Part shown: in pieces, positions 10,615 to 22,433 of the stretch
Numbering within the stretch: position 1 is the first letter of the stretch
How the letters are laid out: each line of letters opens with the position of its first letter
DNA from: Ciona savignyi
Lineage: Eukaryota > Chordata > Ascidiacea > Phlebobranchia > Cionidae
Direction: 5' to 3'
Length of the DNA: 64,000 nucleotides
Assembly: GCA_000149265.1 (NCBI GenBank)
Contig: CH002979.1
Coordinates: forward strand, 414,384 to 478,383
Notes under the pieces: model-generated
The model's database searches: none
What the model saw: only the letters and a program-made list of their open reading frames with translations
Told to the model about the DNA's origin: nothing
Position numbers and translations under genes: made by a program

Positions 10615-11950
10615 ACTAAAGAGTGTCAACCACGTGTTTATTCACCACTATTTGTAAAACACATTTTGTATGCAAGCAGAAACGCATAGATCCCTATGGT
10701 AACAATCCGATCCTGTTATTAATGTTCATTACACAATAGATGTTGTTGTTAAATATGTTCACGCCAGGTCCATGTTATTCAACATTCCAGAGAGTTTTAA
10801 TCTGCCATAGTTTTGTTTCTGCAAGCATAAACGAATAGTGTTGTTTCTGCAAGCATAAACGAATAGTGTAGTTAAAAAAATAATAATCGCGTTAGATGAA
10901 CGAACATTTTATCAAAAATGTTTAAAATTACAGCCTTTTGTCAAGCGCTGTAGTAACATTCAAGAAAGAGCTCAATTTAGTTTTCATGGCTTAGCGGAAT
11001 TCCCCTTGGTTTAGTTCATAAATTTTTGTTTTTACAAATCTGGTTTATGTTATCTAACAATTCTTAAACAGTTTTAATCTGATTTGAAGCCTTCTTGTTG
11101 GAGATGTTGGGGCAATATGGCATGCCCGTCCCAATCATTATTTAAGAATAAATCATAATTTTTAAGGTAATTCCCTAGGTATTTTATTTCTTTTTTTAAT
11201 GGTACAGCGATGAACAAGGCACTAACATTTCACCCAATTTGTCACAATCATGATTCAGGAACATAACTTTGTTTTAAGGTATTTACCCTAAGTATTTTTT
11301 TTCCTTTAATATGAATGGCTAACGATCGAGCATTCCCCCTAATCTGATTCGAGCATTCCCCCAAATCTGATTAAAAACAGCCGTTGAAATGTTATGCCCA
11401 AAACAACTAATTTTTCAGAAAAAATACCGTTTTTGATTTTAACGTCCCAGAGGAATTCTCCTGGATTTATCACCCAAAATTTTGGTTTCTGCATATTAAG
11501 ACCATGTTGTCTAACAAATGGCGAAGTCTCATTGCAATTCCATTACTACTTCTAGTAGATGTCGGGGCGACATGGCATGCCTGTCACAATCATGATTTGA
11601 GAACAAAATCTTATTTTTATGGTATTTTTTAGTTCTTTTAAGTGTTATATCTAGCTTATACACTTACATTTTACCAAATCTAATTGAAATTGGAGTAACC
11701 GGTCAAGCGCTATGCCCAAAAAAGCTAAATTGAAAAAAAATACAGTTTGGGTTTTTTAACTTCCACGAAGAATTACCATAGGTATATTTCCCAAAATTGT
11801 GGTTTCCGCATATCTAGACCATGTTGTCTAACAAACGACAAAGTTTAATTGCAATCTATTACCCCTTCTGGTAGATGTCGATGCCACAAGCCATGCCTGT
11901 CAAGCGTTTGACGAAAAAAAAACGGACTAAAAATAAGTATTTTTTAAATT
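10615..11950. mobile_element. Family T element, unit A upstream copy
   Basis: Begins with AAAGAGTGTCAACCACGTGT and contains several inverted copies of the GGCATGCCTGTCACAATCAT subrepeat. The far end has degraded to TCAAGCGTTTGACG near 11910. Confidence 0.6.
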
Positions 11951-12404
11951 AATTTATCGATTGTAATTTGGATTTTTAATTACCTTAACGATTCCTTCTG
12001 ACCTTGCACATAATATGACCTACAATAATGGTTAATAAACAGCAGCGGTAAAATTTGAACAACGCATGCCGTGTATGAGTCGGTAGACCAGTTCTGCAAC
12101 TAAATAAACAGTAAATATAGAAATAGGATCGAGAGCAAAGATTGAACTAACCATACGTTGGACGACGTAGAATAGGTTATGTTTATTTTCGTAAATGGAA
12201 AAAAATGTAGTAGTGTTACCTTACGGACAATGGTCAGATTACCTTGCCCCAACGTTATTGCAGTGTGTATATGAATAGGACGTTTCTTTAAATTGGTAGG
12301 ACCAATTCGTATTTATAAACCTTCAGGTAAAATGCAACGCATTAACAGCAAACTGCTTGGTCGGTTTCTGATTACTCGGCTCGATCGGAGTTTCTGTGAA
12401 CAAA

Positions 12405-12690
12405 GATGCGTTTAAGGAAGAAACGTAAAACTAAAGGAAAAGACCTCTTTTTATTAATTGCTTTTTTCCGGGCTTAGTTTCGAACTCATGATGGGTTCGT
12501 TGCTAAGACCGTTTTTCTTAAGTAAGTCGGTACATGTATCGGTCGTGTTTACCATTCGGCCACACGTGTTAACCATTAGGTTAACCATTCGGATCGTACA
12601 AGGGAAAGACCTCCTGATAAGTATCAATGCGGAGATCAAAAGGGCAACCTTTTGTGGGGAATCTTCGATAAAGTTAAGAAAGAGTACTTC
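12405..12690 (+). pseudogene. Relic of Arg10-peptide exon 1 (unit A), SINE-interrupted
   Basis: Starts at an ATG in the same context (GAACAAAGATGCG) as the exon at 13520. With the SINE removed it keeps the same 34-codon length, ending ESSIK against ESSTK. The splice donor has changed from AAG/GTAAGA to AAG/TTAAGA, so it could not splice. No exon 2 follows. The SINE insertion left GGRAAAGACCTC repeats on both sides. Confidence 0.6.
12448..12601 (-). mobile_element. SINE-2 in exon-1 relic
   Basis: tRNA-derived SINE flanked by 12-bp target duplications (GGAAAAGACCTC / GGGAAAGACCTC). The head contains a repeated GGTTAACCATTCGG-type segment. Confidence 0.7.
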
Positions 12691-13519
12691 GAAAGGGGGG
12701 TTTTCTGTGTTTGCCGCCTTGTGATGAAAGACATAGCTCATGGCTAGAAAGCTGTAAGAGTTGGCCCTTCATACAAAGACGATTCTCTTGTCATTATAAG
12801 TCTTCGACGCTGCACAGTTTTCTTTGTTGGTTTTGATTTTCAGGTTTTTAAGATTTAAAAACAGTTTTCGATAAAGTTAACGAAACCTAAGAGCTGGAAC
12901 TTCACAGTATGGGTGATCACGTGGTTTTTATTCTGCTTACTCAATGTAATTGGAGATTCTTCAAACCACACATGCGATCGCAGTGAGGGCAAAACACAAC
13001 GCTCATATGGTTGGGTACAGTTCTATGTAGTTAATAGTGCATTGGAATAAAAACTTAAACAATCGAAACATATATTTGTAGCATGCCTGGTGTCAAGGAT
13101 ACAACTAATTTAGCGCCGTGACACTGTAAACTTTTATGCTGTGTTAAGTTTACCACGTCGTGTAGTTTAAAATACTTTTTTTTGTATATGATTCGGTAGC
13201 GCTAAACTATTAATCACCCAAGAGGAATATACATGGGCAGCTCTAAACATTAGAGCACACGACCTTTTAATATAATCAAAACGAAAATTTGACAAATAGA
13301 GAGTCAAGAATTTTCATGATCTTATCAACATTTAAGACTTATAATAAGTTTCCGTATTATAACTAAATAACAAAAGAACAGTTATATAATTAAATAAACA
13401 GAAAACGGTAAATAAGGTATACTTTGTTTAAAAGATTGGGATAGAAAAAACAATCTTAAGCGTTACGCCTGGACGAAGTTTCTGCTTACTCAACTTTATC
13501 GGAGTTTCTGTGAATAAAG
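12691..13519. other. Unit A spacer upstream of peptide gene
   Basis: Conserved in units C and D. Near 12915-12990 a weak further match to the exon-1 upstream block (TTCTGCTTACTCAATG) suggests another worn duplicate. No gene seen. Confidence 0.4.
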
Positions 13520-13682
13520 ATGCGTTTTAGGAGGAAACGAAAACCAAAGGAAGAAGGAACTCATTATAAATTCCTGTTATTGGATGAGCAAAGCCAACTT
13601 TTGTTGGAATCTTCAACAAAGGTAAGAGTACTTTACGTTGCTTTGTATTTTGTGTTGGTGTCATTAACGTATTATTCAACAG

Positions 13683-14052
13683 ATGAATAAGATACTTCTT
13701 GTACTTCTCCTCGTTCTGTTGGTGGTTGACGGTATTCTAGGTGGAGCGGGTGCTTTCCGTCGTAGGCGGCGTCGACGTCGGCGTCGTACAGGCCCTCCAC
13801 CACCACCACGTCCCACTGTTCCGTATGACCGAAGACGACGAAGGTGGACAGGTTGGAACGAAGCAGAAGCAGGTAATTTGTTTTAACCACACCACCGCCT
13901 CAAGTATAATCACCAATAATGATAATTGTTCCTGATGAAACACCAGCAACTTATTGACACATTCTCTTATATTGACATGCATTTTACATGTACAAGAAGA
14001 TGATTCAAATGCCTTGAGAACTGATGAGCTGGATGATGGTAATTTACAATAA
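13683..14052 (+). CDS. Arg10/Pro-rich secreted peptide precursor, unit A
   Basis: Coding exons 13683-13872 and 13997-14052 give 81 residues. An upstream exon (13520-13621, donor GTAAGA) is joined by a 61-nt intron whose acceptor lies directly before this ATG. Residues 1-24 are a signal peptide. Residues 26-35 are ten consecutive Arg, followed by TGPPPPPRPTVPYD, five Arg and WTGWN. After a phase-1 intron comes an acidic tail (EDDS, DELDDG). This is the signal, cationic core, anionic tail order known from ascidian antimicrobial peptide precursors; the function is inferred. Dibasic sites abound for processing. AATAAA at 14160 and 14171. Not assignable to a named family. Confidence 0.7.
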
Positions 14053-15035
14053 CAACCCCACGATTAATACAGGTAACTCCGATAATTATGATTTTATACC
14101 AGATTGTAGTATAGGACGTTCTACTTTCTGGTAAATCTATTTGTCGTACTATTGAACTAAATAAACTTAAAATAAAACACAACCAAAGAAACCAAGTCAA
14201 TGTGACGTGTGACTTATAACTAAATTGCAAATTTTATTTATGAATAACGAAACAAAGATATAGAACACAATGTTCAACAATAATAAATTGGCTTTTTGCA
14301 TTAGAATGAGCAACGAAAAATTAAAATATTTTAATAAAATGGGTTTCTTTATAACGAAACTAATTCAGTTTTTTGTTTTACCCAGGTGTAATGATGTATT
14401 CTTCATCGTTCCCATGATACATTTTACTACAATTGAACTCAATAAATTTAACTTGCAACAAAATGTGTGGTTCTTTGTTCAGTTGTGCAGAAAATTGTTA
14501 TATATTGGATTGAAAATAAACTTCACGTAATTATCGTTTTTTTGCGTACATCAAAAAAAGCGAAAAGGTGCGCTAAACGAAAGGCGGCGGTAAACTGGGA
14601 CCGAAACCCTACTTGCAACGTGGTACCCGTAAATGAACCGATTCTATACAAAAACGGTCTTGGTGACGAGCCATTAAAGCTATAAAACCCTCTCAGGTAA
14701 ATAATCCTATCAAACGTGCATGCAACGTCGTGAGAATATCCCCATAGCCTGTAGATTTACGTTTTCGGAGAAATGTGATTCTGTTATCTAAAAAAATGGA
14801 AATCTGCTAGTGGTTATAAGACAATGCTAGATGGCCAAACGACACATGCTAGTTAGATTAAAAGTAGGGAGGAAAGTGATTTTAGAATAGAATTAGAGAA
14901 TTACTCAAAAATATGAAATAACGACAAATCTTTTGCCGCTTGTATGAAACAGCAGGACTTTTAAAATCAACATGAATAGAAAGATTAATTTAAATCAATA
15001 AAAAATAAGGCAATAGCCAATACCCACGTATATTT
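14053..15035. other. 3' flank of unit A peptide gene
   Basis: Contains the 3' UTR with two AATAAA signals and, at 14643-14685, a fragment of SINE-2 (ACAAAAACGGTCTTGGTGAC). The same sequence follows the gene in units B and C and, after a gap, in D. Open frames here are not conserved as protein. Confidence 0.45.
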
Positions 15036-15282
15036 GTCCCGCCCGTTAGTCTAACGGTTAAGTTCGTCGCCTTTCAATCGAAAGGCGGGAGGTGCGAAAC
15101 TGGTCGCTAGCTAGTCGGTTGTGTCCTTGGGCAAGGCACTTAACGGACATTGCCTGAACCCAGCGGATTAATGGGTTCAACCAAATTGAAGGAACGTGTC
15201 TATCATATACAACACACTTCAATAGCTTCGGTAACTCGACGATGGGCGCGATGTGATCTGACGATTGCCCGTGTGTATCCTA
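15036..15282 (+). mobile_element. SINE-1 (tRNA-derived), unit A only
   Basis: tRNA-like head with box A (TAGTCTAACGGTTAAG) and box B (GGAGGTGCGAAAC), then the body motif CCTTGGGCAAGGCAC. Units B, C and D have an empty site here, so the insertion is younger than the array. Confidence 0.75.
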
Positions 15283-15471
15283 TATCTATTTTCCAGAAAC
15301 ACCTCAGAGCTTAACTCACATTAGTGAGTCTGCTTTAACCCCCTATATGGAATGTTTAAGCAAGGTCCACGTTAAATTTAGTAATGTTTTTTTGAAAAGT
15401 TTTTTTTTTAAATATTCGAATTTGAAAAAAAAATAACAAAAAAAACACTTATAATAAATATATGTATAAAC

Positions 15472-16010
15472 TAGAGAGTATCAACCACATTTTTTTGAGC
15501 AGGTTCCTTATTCACAATTTATGTATAGTAACAAAATGACTACAAATGGATACTTTAAGCGTCTTATAAATGGCTGAAATAAAGCTAAATTTCAAAACAG
15601 CCTGATTTAGTTTTTTTATGGCTTCGAGTTTTTTATGGCTATCTTCGTTTTTTAGGGAGTTACCCAAGGTAAATGTTTTCTTTTATTTAATTGGCACAGA
15701 AACGGCTAACGGTTCAACATTTCACCAAATCTGATCAAAATTAGAGCAGCTGTTCAAGCGCTATGCCCCAAAAGCTAATATTTTAGAAAAAAAAAGTTTT
15801 GGTTTTTTAACGTCTTAGGGGAATTTACCTTAACCCAAAATTTTGTTTTTTGTACATCTATACCATGTTGTCTAACAAATAACAAAGTTTTGCTACGATT
15901 CCATTATTACTTCTGGTAGATGTCGGGTTGACATACCATGCCTGTCAAGCTTTTGACGAAAAAAAAGGAGAACAAAAACGAAAAAAACGGACAAAAACAA
16001 TATGTGTCCT
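15472..16010. mobile_element. Family T fragment in unit A
   Basis: Starts with CTAGAGAGTATCAACCAC and contains the AGATGTCGGGTTGACATACC subrepeat. It aligns with 20632, 28924 and 34387 in the other units. Confidence 0.6.
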
Positions 16011-16586
16011 ATTTTTCCCAATGAGACCCATAATTAGGGCGTTGAGGGGGGTGGTTGGGTTTATTATCTTTTTATAACACCTATTTAATTAAATATAATA
16101 TTGAATGTGGGTCCAGCCAGACGTACCCGTCAATCAGCTTTAGCGTTATACCGTATTTTAAAGCGAATTTTCTTTCCTTCCCCTTTTTCCTCCATTATTG
16201 TTGCCCAATTAGTCGGCTTCCCTTTTTAGTCAATACACGAACGGGGGGAGGGGGACACACTTAATGATAATTCGACTTTAACCCGATTATCCTGCGCACA
16301 CGTGTAAATAGTGGATGATGGACTTTTGGTAAAAGCGATAAATAGCAGTTTATTATAAAAGGGCAACACTAAAAGTACAGAAAGCGGGAAGGAGCTGAGA
16401 TTTCCCCCAAAAGCTTTATACTGCACCGTGGTTGTCCTCCTGTATTATTAAGGGAATCTGGTAAACAACCTATGCATTATTATGAAGTGCCAATAGAAGT
16501 TACCCTCTTCTTTAACACGCTTTGTGTAAATACTTTATTACTAACCAGCTTTAAGTATAAATAATAACAAATAAAGCAGTTTAATA

Positions 16587-16686
16587 NNNNNNNNNNNNNN
16601 NNNNNNNNNNNNNNNNNNNNNNNNNNNNNNNNNNNNNNNNNNNNNNNNNNNNNNNNNNNNNNNNNNNNNNNNNNNNNNNNNNNNNN
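16587..16686. other. Assembly gap (100 N)
   Basis: Exactly 100 N. The left flank matches unit C/D sequence near 30081 and the right flank matches 32368, so by comparison about 2.3 kb is missing, including the expected exon-1 relic of unit B. Confidence 0.95.
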
Positions 16687-16922
16687 TAAACGTTTAAGCT
16701 GTGTTAAGTTTACCACGTAGTGTATTTAAAAATACTTTTCTTTGTATATGATTCGGTAGCGCTAAACAATTGATCACGAAAGAATTATATGAATGGGCAG
16801 CTCTAAACATCAGAGAAAACGACCTTTTCATTAAAACAATACGAGAATTTGACAGATAGGAAGAATTTTCATAATGTTATTAACCTTTATGACTTATAAT
16901 AAATGTCTGCATCATACCTAAA

Positions 16923-17220
16923 GTCCGGCCCGATGGTCTAGCGGTTAAGTGCGTCGCCTTTCAATCGAAAGGTTGCAGGTGCGAAACTGGTCGCTAGCTA
17001 GTCGGTTGTGTCCTTGGGCAAGGCACTTTACGGACATTGCCTGAACCCAGCGGATTAATGGGTTCTACCAAATTGAAGGAACGTGTCTATCACATACAAC
17101 ACACTGCAATAGCTCCGGTAACCCGACGATGGGCGCGAGGTGATCTGACGATTGCCCGTGTGATAACCCCTGGGGTTTTCCCATTCACGGGGATAAACAT
17201 GAATATCCTATCCTATCCTA
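16923..17220 (+). mobile_element. SINE-1, unit B
   Basis: Full copy of about 300 bp with box A (TGGTCTAGCGGTTAAG), box B (GGTGCGAAAC), CCTTGGGCAAGGCAC and a (TATCC)n tail, and a probable short CCTAAA target duplication. It is shared with unit D (32605) but absent from A and C. Confidence 0.8.
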
Positions 17221-17371
17221 AATAACAAAAACAGGTATATAATTAAATAAACAGAAAACGGCGAATAACGTATACTGTGTTTAAAAGATTGGGATGGAAT
17301 AACCAATCTTAAGCCTTACGCTTTACGAAGTTTCTGCTTACTTAACTTTATCGGAGTTTCTGTGAACAAAG

Positions 17372-17412
17372 ATGCGTTTTAAGAAGAAACGGAAACTAAA
17401 GGAAGAAAGAAC
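17372..17412 (+). pseudogene. Unit B peptide gene exon 1, split by LTR element
   Basis: The exon-1 frame (ATGCGTTTT...) is interrupted after codon 13-14 by the LTR element and resumes at 19010 as far as the donor near 19075. The signal-peptide ATG in exon 2 is untouched. Confidence 0.7.
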
Positions 17413-19009
17413 TGTTGCAACCAACTGGTTTTTGGCGGGGTTTTCCCAGAGTAAAAGAAGGGTGAACATAGGTTAAGTATTTTATTGGGTATTTACGCAA
17501 GGTGCAGCAAGGAAAAGCGCTTTACACAGGGCATAGCTTAGGTAGGTAAAGGTAAGGGTTTTGAGAGAGCAGTAGAACCAAGCGAGGCTCTACTAAAATG
17601 CTCTCTGATATTACGAAATCTTATACAGTTTATATAGACACATAACAGGAAACACATGTTTGTATACACGAGGCGTAAACGCTGTTAATCAGAAAACTCG
17701 CGGGAAATAATTCATCGACTGAAATGTCCAAAACAGGAAATTAATCGCGACTTCCCGATGCATACAATATGGACACATGGCATGGCGCGATCTAGTTGTT
17801 AAAATATATTATATTACAATTATAAACGTGTGGGGATTCCCACACACTTCCCCTTTGTCCATTTTGAAAAGAATAAATGTTCAGACGGTCCATTGGTTTG
17901 TTGGTCATCGTAGGTTGGATCTCCTGAAGCAGTCTTTTGTTGATTCGCCGATTGGTCTTCGGTTGAAATCCTTGGGTCAAACGGTCACGACGCAGATTGA
18001 TACGATTCGAACACACACACTTGTAGAAAAACCTTGTTGACACACTGGAATGGGAGGCTGAAGATGTCGTTTGGTCTTGACACGAGACCAGCTCGATCCA
18101 AACGTACAAAATATAAACTTCCGTGGTAAATATACCACTGTCTCGAAGCTGCCCTTTTCGCTTAAGCGAGGTCCCCATTCCATGCTGAAAGTAGAAAATC
18201 CTATGGGCGGCATTAATGGCCGGACAATAGTTAGGCTTCCGTGACTTTGACTCATCACGCTGCTGAGAGGCCTTTTTATCGCTGTTCATCCGGAACACGA
18301 TTGTGATACAGCACATATATTAGTGCAAAAACGGCACACCTGATAAATTGTTCGTCGTGACCCAGGTGAAAACTTTAAAACTTGACGGACATAGCTTGAC
18401 GAATTTGCTCTGACGAAGGATCCATTGAATGAACGGTTGAGCACATCCGACTGCAGACTATCTGTGGAATCTGGAAAGAAAAATCGAAAGGAAGCAGAAA
18501 ATTGATAGAAAGATAAGAAAGCGATACGACTCCATATCGGAAGGATACGAGTTCAAATCACACGAGGGGTCACCAAAATGTTGCAACCAACTGGTTTTTG
18601 GCGGGGTTTTCCCAGAGTAAAAGAAGGGTGAACATAGGTTAAGTATTTTATTGGGTATTTACGCAAGGTGCAGCAAGGAAAAGCGCTTTACACAGGGCAT
18701 AGCTTAGGTAGGTAAAGGTAAGGGTTTTGAGAGAGCAGTAGAACCAAGCGAGGCTCTACTAAAATGCTCTCTGATATTACGAAATCTTATACAGTTTATA
18801 TAGACACATAACAGGAAACACATGTTTGTATACACGAGGCGTAAACGCTGTTAATCAGAAAACTCGCGGGAAATAATTCATCGACTGAAATGTCCAAAAC
18901 AGGAAATTAATCGCGACTTCCCGATGCATACAATATGGACACATGGCATGGCGCGATCTAGTTGTTAAAATATATTATATTACAATTATAAACGTGTGGG
19001 ATTCCCACA
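17413..19009 (-). mobile_element. Non-autonomous mini LTR retrotransposon (TRIM-like)
   Basis: Two LTRs, 17413-17844 and 18579-19009, are near-identical (one indel seen) around a 734-bp interior, with 4-bp GAAC target duplications. On the minus strand the 5' LTR is followed by a primer site, TGGTGACCCCTCGTGTGA (18558-18575, complementary to a tRNA 3' end ending CCA). The 3' LTR is preceded by a polypurine tract, CAAAGGGGAAGTG (17845-17857). This fixes the orientation. No gag or pol motif is present. A minus frame of 174 codons spans 17792-18316 but resembles nothing known. Confidence 0.85.
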
Positions 19010-19139
19010 GAACTCATTATAAATACCGGTTCTTAGATGAGCAAAGCCAACTTTTGTTGGAATCTTCAACAAAGGTAAGAGTAGGCTACTTCACGTTGCG
19101 TTGTATATTGTGTTGGTGTCATTAACGTATATTCAACAG

Positions 19140-19509
19140 ATGAATAAGATACTTCTTGTACTTCTCCTCATTCTGTTGGTGGTTGACGGTATTCTAGGTG
19201 GAGCGGGTGCTTTCCGTCGTAGGCGGCGTCGACGTCGGCGCCGTACAGGGCCTCCACCACCACCTCGTCCCACTGTTCCGTATGACCGAAGACGACGAAG
19301 GTGGACAGGTTGGAACGAAGCAGAAGCAGGTAATTTGTTTTAACCACACCACCGCCTCAAGTATAATCACCAATAATGATAATTGTTCCTGATGAAACAC
19401 CAGCAACTTATTGACACATTCTCTTATATTGACATGCATTTTACATGTACAAGAAGATGATTCAAATGCCTTGAGAACTGATGAGCTGGATGATAGTAAT
19501 TTACAATAA
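19140..19509 (+). CDS. Arg10/Pro-rich secreted peptide precursor, unit B
   Basis: Coding exons 19140-19329 and 19454-19509 give 81 residues. The Arg10, Pro-rich, Arg5 and WTGWN core is identical to the other copies. It differs from unit A by one Val to Ile in the signal peptide and Gly to Ser in the acidic tail. The acceptor CAACAG directly precedes the ATG. The upstream exon is split by the 1.6-kb LTR element, so normal transcription and splicing are doubtful unless the LTR supplies a start. Otherwise the coding part is intact. Confidence 0.65.
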
Positions 19510-20631
19510 CAACCCCACGATTAATACAGGTAACTCCGATAATTATGATTTTATACCAGATTGTAGTATAGGACGTTCTACTTTCTGGTAAATCTATTTG
19601 TTGTACTATTGAACTAAATAAACTTAAAATAAAACACAACCAAAGAAACCAAGTCAATGTGACGTGTGACTTATAACTAAATTGCAAATTTTATTTATGA
19701 ATAACGAAACCAAGGTATAGAACACAATGTTCAACAATATTAAATTGGCTTTTTGCATTTGAATTAGCAACGAAAAATTAAAACATTTTAATAAAATGGG
19801 TTTCTTTATAACGAAACTAATTCAGTTTTTTGTTTTATCCAGGTGTAATGATGTATTCTTCATCGTTCCCATGATACATTTTACTACAATTGAACTCAAT
19901 AAATTTAACTTGCAACAAAATGTGTGGTTCTTTGTTCAGTTGTGCAGAAAATTGTTATATATTGTATTGAAAATAAACTTCACGTAATTATCGTTTTTTT
20001 GCGTACATCAAAAAAAAGCGAAAAGGTGCGCTAAACAAAAGGCGGCGGTAAACTGGGACCGAAACCCTACTTGCAACGTGGTACCCGTAAATGAACCGAT
20101 TCTATACAAAAACGGTCTTGGTGACGAGCCATTAAAGCTATAAAACCCTCTCAGGTAAAGAATCCTATCAAACGTGCATGCAACGTCGTGAGAATATCCC
20201 CATAGCCTGTAGATTTACGTTTTCGGAGAAATGTGGTTCTGTAATCTAAAAAACTAGAAATCTGCTAGTGGTTATAAGACAATGCTAGCTGGCCAAACGA
20301 CACATGGTAGTTAGATTAAAAGTAGGAAGTAACGTGATTTTAGAATAGAATTAGAGAATTACTCAAAAATGTAAAATAACGACAAATCTTTGCCGCTTGT
20401 ATGAAACAGCAGGACTTATAATAGCCAATACCCACATATATCTATTTTCCAGGAACGCCACAGAGCTTAAATCACATTAGTGACCAGCCTGCTTTAACCA
20501 CCTATATGGAAGGTTTAAGCGAGGTCCACGTTAAATTTAGTAACGTTTTTTAAATGTTTTTTTTGAAAATATTCGAATTTGAAAAAAAATAACACAAAAT
20601 AACACTTATAATAAATATATGAATAAACTAG
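19510..20631. other. 3' flank of unit B peptide gene
   Basis: Same content as in unit A but without the SINE-1 insertion. AATAAA signals lie about 110 nt past the stop. No further gene seen. Confidence 0.45.
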
Positions 20632-21210
20632 AGAGTGTCAACCACATGTTTTTGAGCAGGTTCCCTAACCACAATTTGTATTTTACAGAGAGTATGTAGT
20701 TTGTTTCTGCAAGCATAAACGCATGGGTCCCATAGTTATTAAACCAAACTTCTTTTCCATATGTATAGTAAAAATGACTATAAATGGATAATTTAAGCGT
20801 CTTATAAAGCGCTGAAATAAAGCTAAATTTTAAAACAGCCTGATTTATTTTTTTTAGGGTTCGAGTTTTTTATGGCTATCTTCGTTTTTTAGGGAGTTAC
20901 CCAAGGTAAATCTTTTCTTTTATTTAATTGGCACAGAAACGGCTACCAGTCCAACATTTCACCAAATCTTATCAAAATTAGAGCAGCTGTTCAAGCGCTA
21001 TGCCCCAAAATCTAATATTTTAGAAAAAACGTTTTGTTTTTTTAGCGTCTTAGGGGAATTCCCCTAGATTTATCACCCAAAATTTTGTTTTTTTTTGTAT
21101 GATCTAGACCATGTTGTCTAACAAATGACAAAGTTTTGTTACGATTCCATTATTACTTCTGGTAGATGTCGGGGCGACCATGCCTGTCAAGCTTTTGACA
21201 AAAAAAGGAG
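20632..21210. mobile_element. Family T fragment in unit B
   Basis: CTAGAGAGTGTCAACCACAT start, the TTTCTGCAAGCATAAACGCA motif and the CTTCTGGTAGATGTCGGGG subrepeat. Confidence 0.6.
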
Positions 21211-21719
21211 AAAAAAAAACGAAAAAAACAAACCAAAACAATATGTGTCATATTTTTCCCAATGAGACCCATAATTAGGGCGTTAAGGTGGGTGTTTGGG
21301 TTTATTATCTTTGACAGTCGTTAGAACACCTATTTAGTTAAATATAATAATGTGGGTCCAGCCAGGCGTATCCGTCAATCAGCTCTAGCGTTATACCGTA
21401 TTTTAAAGCGAATTTTCTTTCCTACCCCTTTTCCCTCCATTATTGTTGCCCAATTAGTCGGCTTCCCCTTTTAGTCATTACACGAACGGGGGGAGGGGGG
21501 GACACACTTAATGATAATTCGACTTTAACCCGATTATCTGGCGCACATGTGTAAACGGTGGATGATGGACTTTTGGTAAAAGCGATCAATAGCAGTTTAT
21601 TATAAAAGGGCAACACTAAAAGGAGAGAAAGCGGGAAGGAGCTGAGATTTCCCCCAAAAGCTTTATACTGCACCTTGGTTGTCCTCCTGAATTATTAAGG
21701 GAATCTGGTAAACAACCTA
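21211..21719. other. Unit B distal segment
   Basis: Conserved array sequence with an A-rich tract (21190-21235), a G-rich run at 21488-21501 and the TTATTATAAAAGGGCAACAC block. It recurs at 16020-16480, 29510-30017, 34960-35450 and, inverted, at 63311-63770. No gene seen. Confidence 0.45.
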
Positions 21720-22129
21720 ATGCATTATTATGAAGTGCCAATAGAAGTTACCCTCTTCTTTAACACGCTTTGTGTAAATACTTTATTACTAACCAGCTTT
21801 AAGTATAAATAATAACAAATAAAGCAGTTTAATAAGTTATATCATTATCGACATTAAGTCGGGACAAATACCGTCATTGGTGATTCGTCAATGACGGACG
21901 AAACATGGAAAGACACTTACCAACACTTCCCACTTCCCAACACTTAAAGGACACTTCCTCAGACACTTCCCAACTGCGGTTCGACCTCGCACCCATGTTG
22001 GGTTCGACTAATGCACTATGGCTGTCCTCCTCCATGATTAAGGGAAGTCCGGTCGGTTAGCTTATCTACAAGAGTAAAGGGAGATCTGATAAACAACCTA
22101 ATGTTTGTTTTATGTACATGACGTTTTTT

Positions 22130-22235
22130 TTGTTTTTTTACCGAGTCAACTTTCGAACCCGAATGTTGGGCTAATCACAAGTACATTTTTTTAGAAATCG
22201 GTATATGTATCGGTCGCGGTAACCATTCGGTCACA
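22130..22235 (-). mobile_element. SINE-2, unit C first copy
   Basis: T-rich end, ACCGAGTCAACTTTCGAACC box B and the inverted GGCCACACGACCGTAC-type head. Confidence 0.65.
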
Positions 22236-22242
22236 CGACCGT

Positions 22243-22366
22243 ACTTTTTTTTTCTTTTTTACCGAGCCAAGTTTACAACCTATGATGGGCTCGTCACCAG
22301 GACCGATTTTCGTATGAGAGTAGGTATATGTATCGGTCGCGTTAACCATTCGGCCACACGACCGTA
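22243..22366 (-). mobile_element. SINE-2, unit C second copy
   Basis: Adjacent second copy in the same orientation, less diverged from the family sequence. Unit D has only one at this place. Confidence 0.65.
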
Positions 22367-22433
22367 CTACATTACGTGTTTTAAGTACTTTTATTTGCAT
22401 CACCACGTAGCGGTTATAAACAAGCAATAAAAC

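Larger units (their letters stand above)
10080..16586 (+). repeat. Tandem array unit A
   Basis: The unit begins with the Spec3 3' flank (AAGTGCCAATAGAAGTAACC). It then holds SINE-2, family T, an exon-1 relic, the Arg10 peptide gene, a second family T piece and the AAAGGGCAACACTAAAAG block, and is cut by a 100-N gap. The same order recurs in units C and D and in the visible part of B. Confidence 0.8.
16687..21720 (+). repeat. Tandem array unit B (5' part lost in gap)
   Basis: Near-identical to unit D from its start to beyond the peptide gene, apart from an LTR insertion at 17413-19009. It then follows the shared unit order. Confidence 0.8.

Noticed and set aside
16923..16995. Functional tRNA gene
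   Set aside because: Box A and box B are present but the cloverleaf is followed by a SINE body and a (TATCC)n tail, and identical copies are dispersed in the array. It is a tRNA-derived SINE.
17037..17225. 62-codon frame repeated exactly at 32719-32907
   Set aside because: It lies inside SINE-1; repetition reflects the SINE and unit duplication, not a protein.
17792..18316. Minus-strand 174-codon frame in the mini LTR element as a possible gag
   Set aside because: No zinc knuckle, protease or capsid-like motif. It runs through the LTR boundary and has no recognisable similarity.
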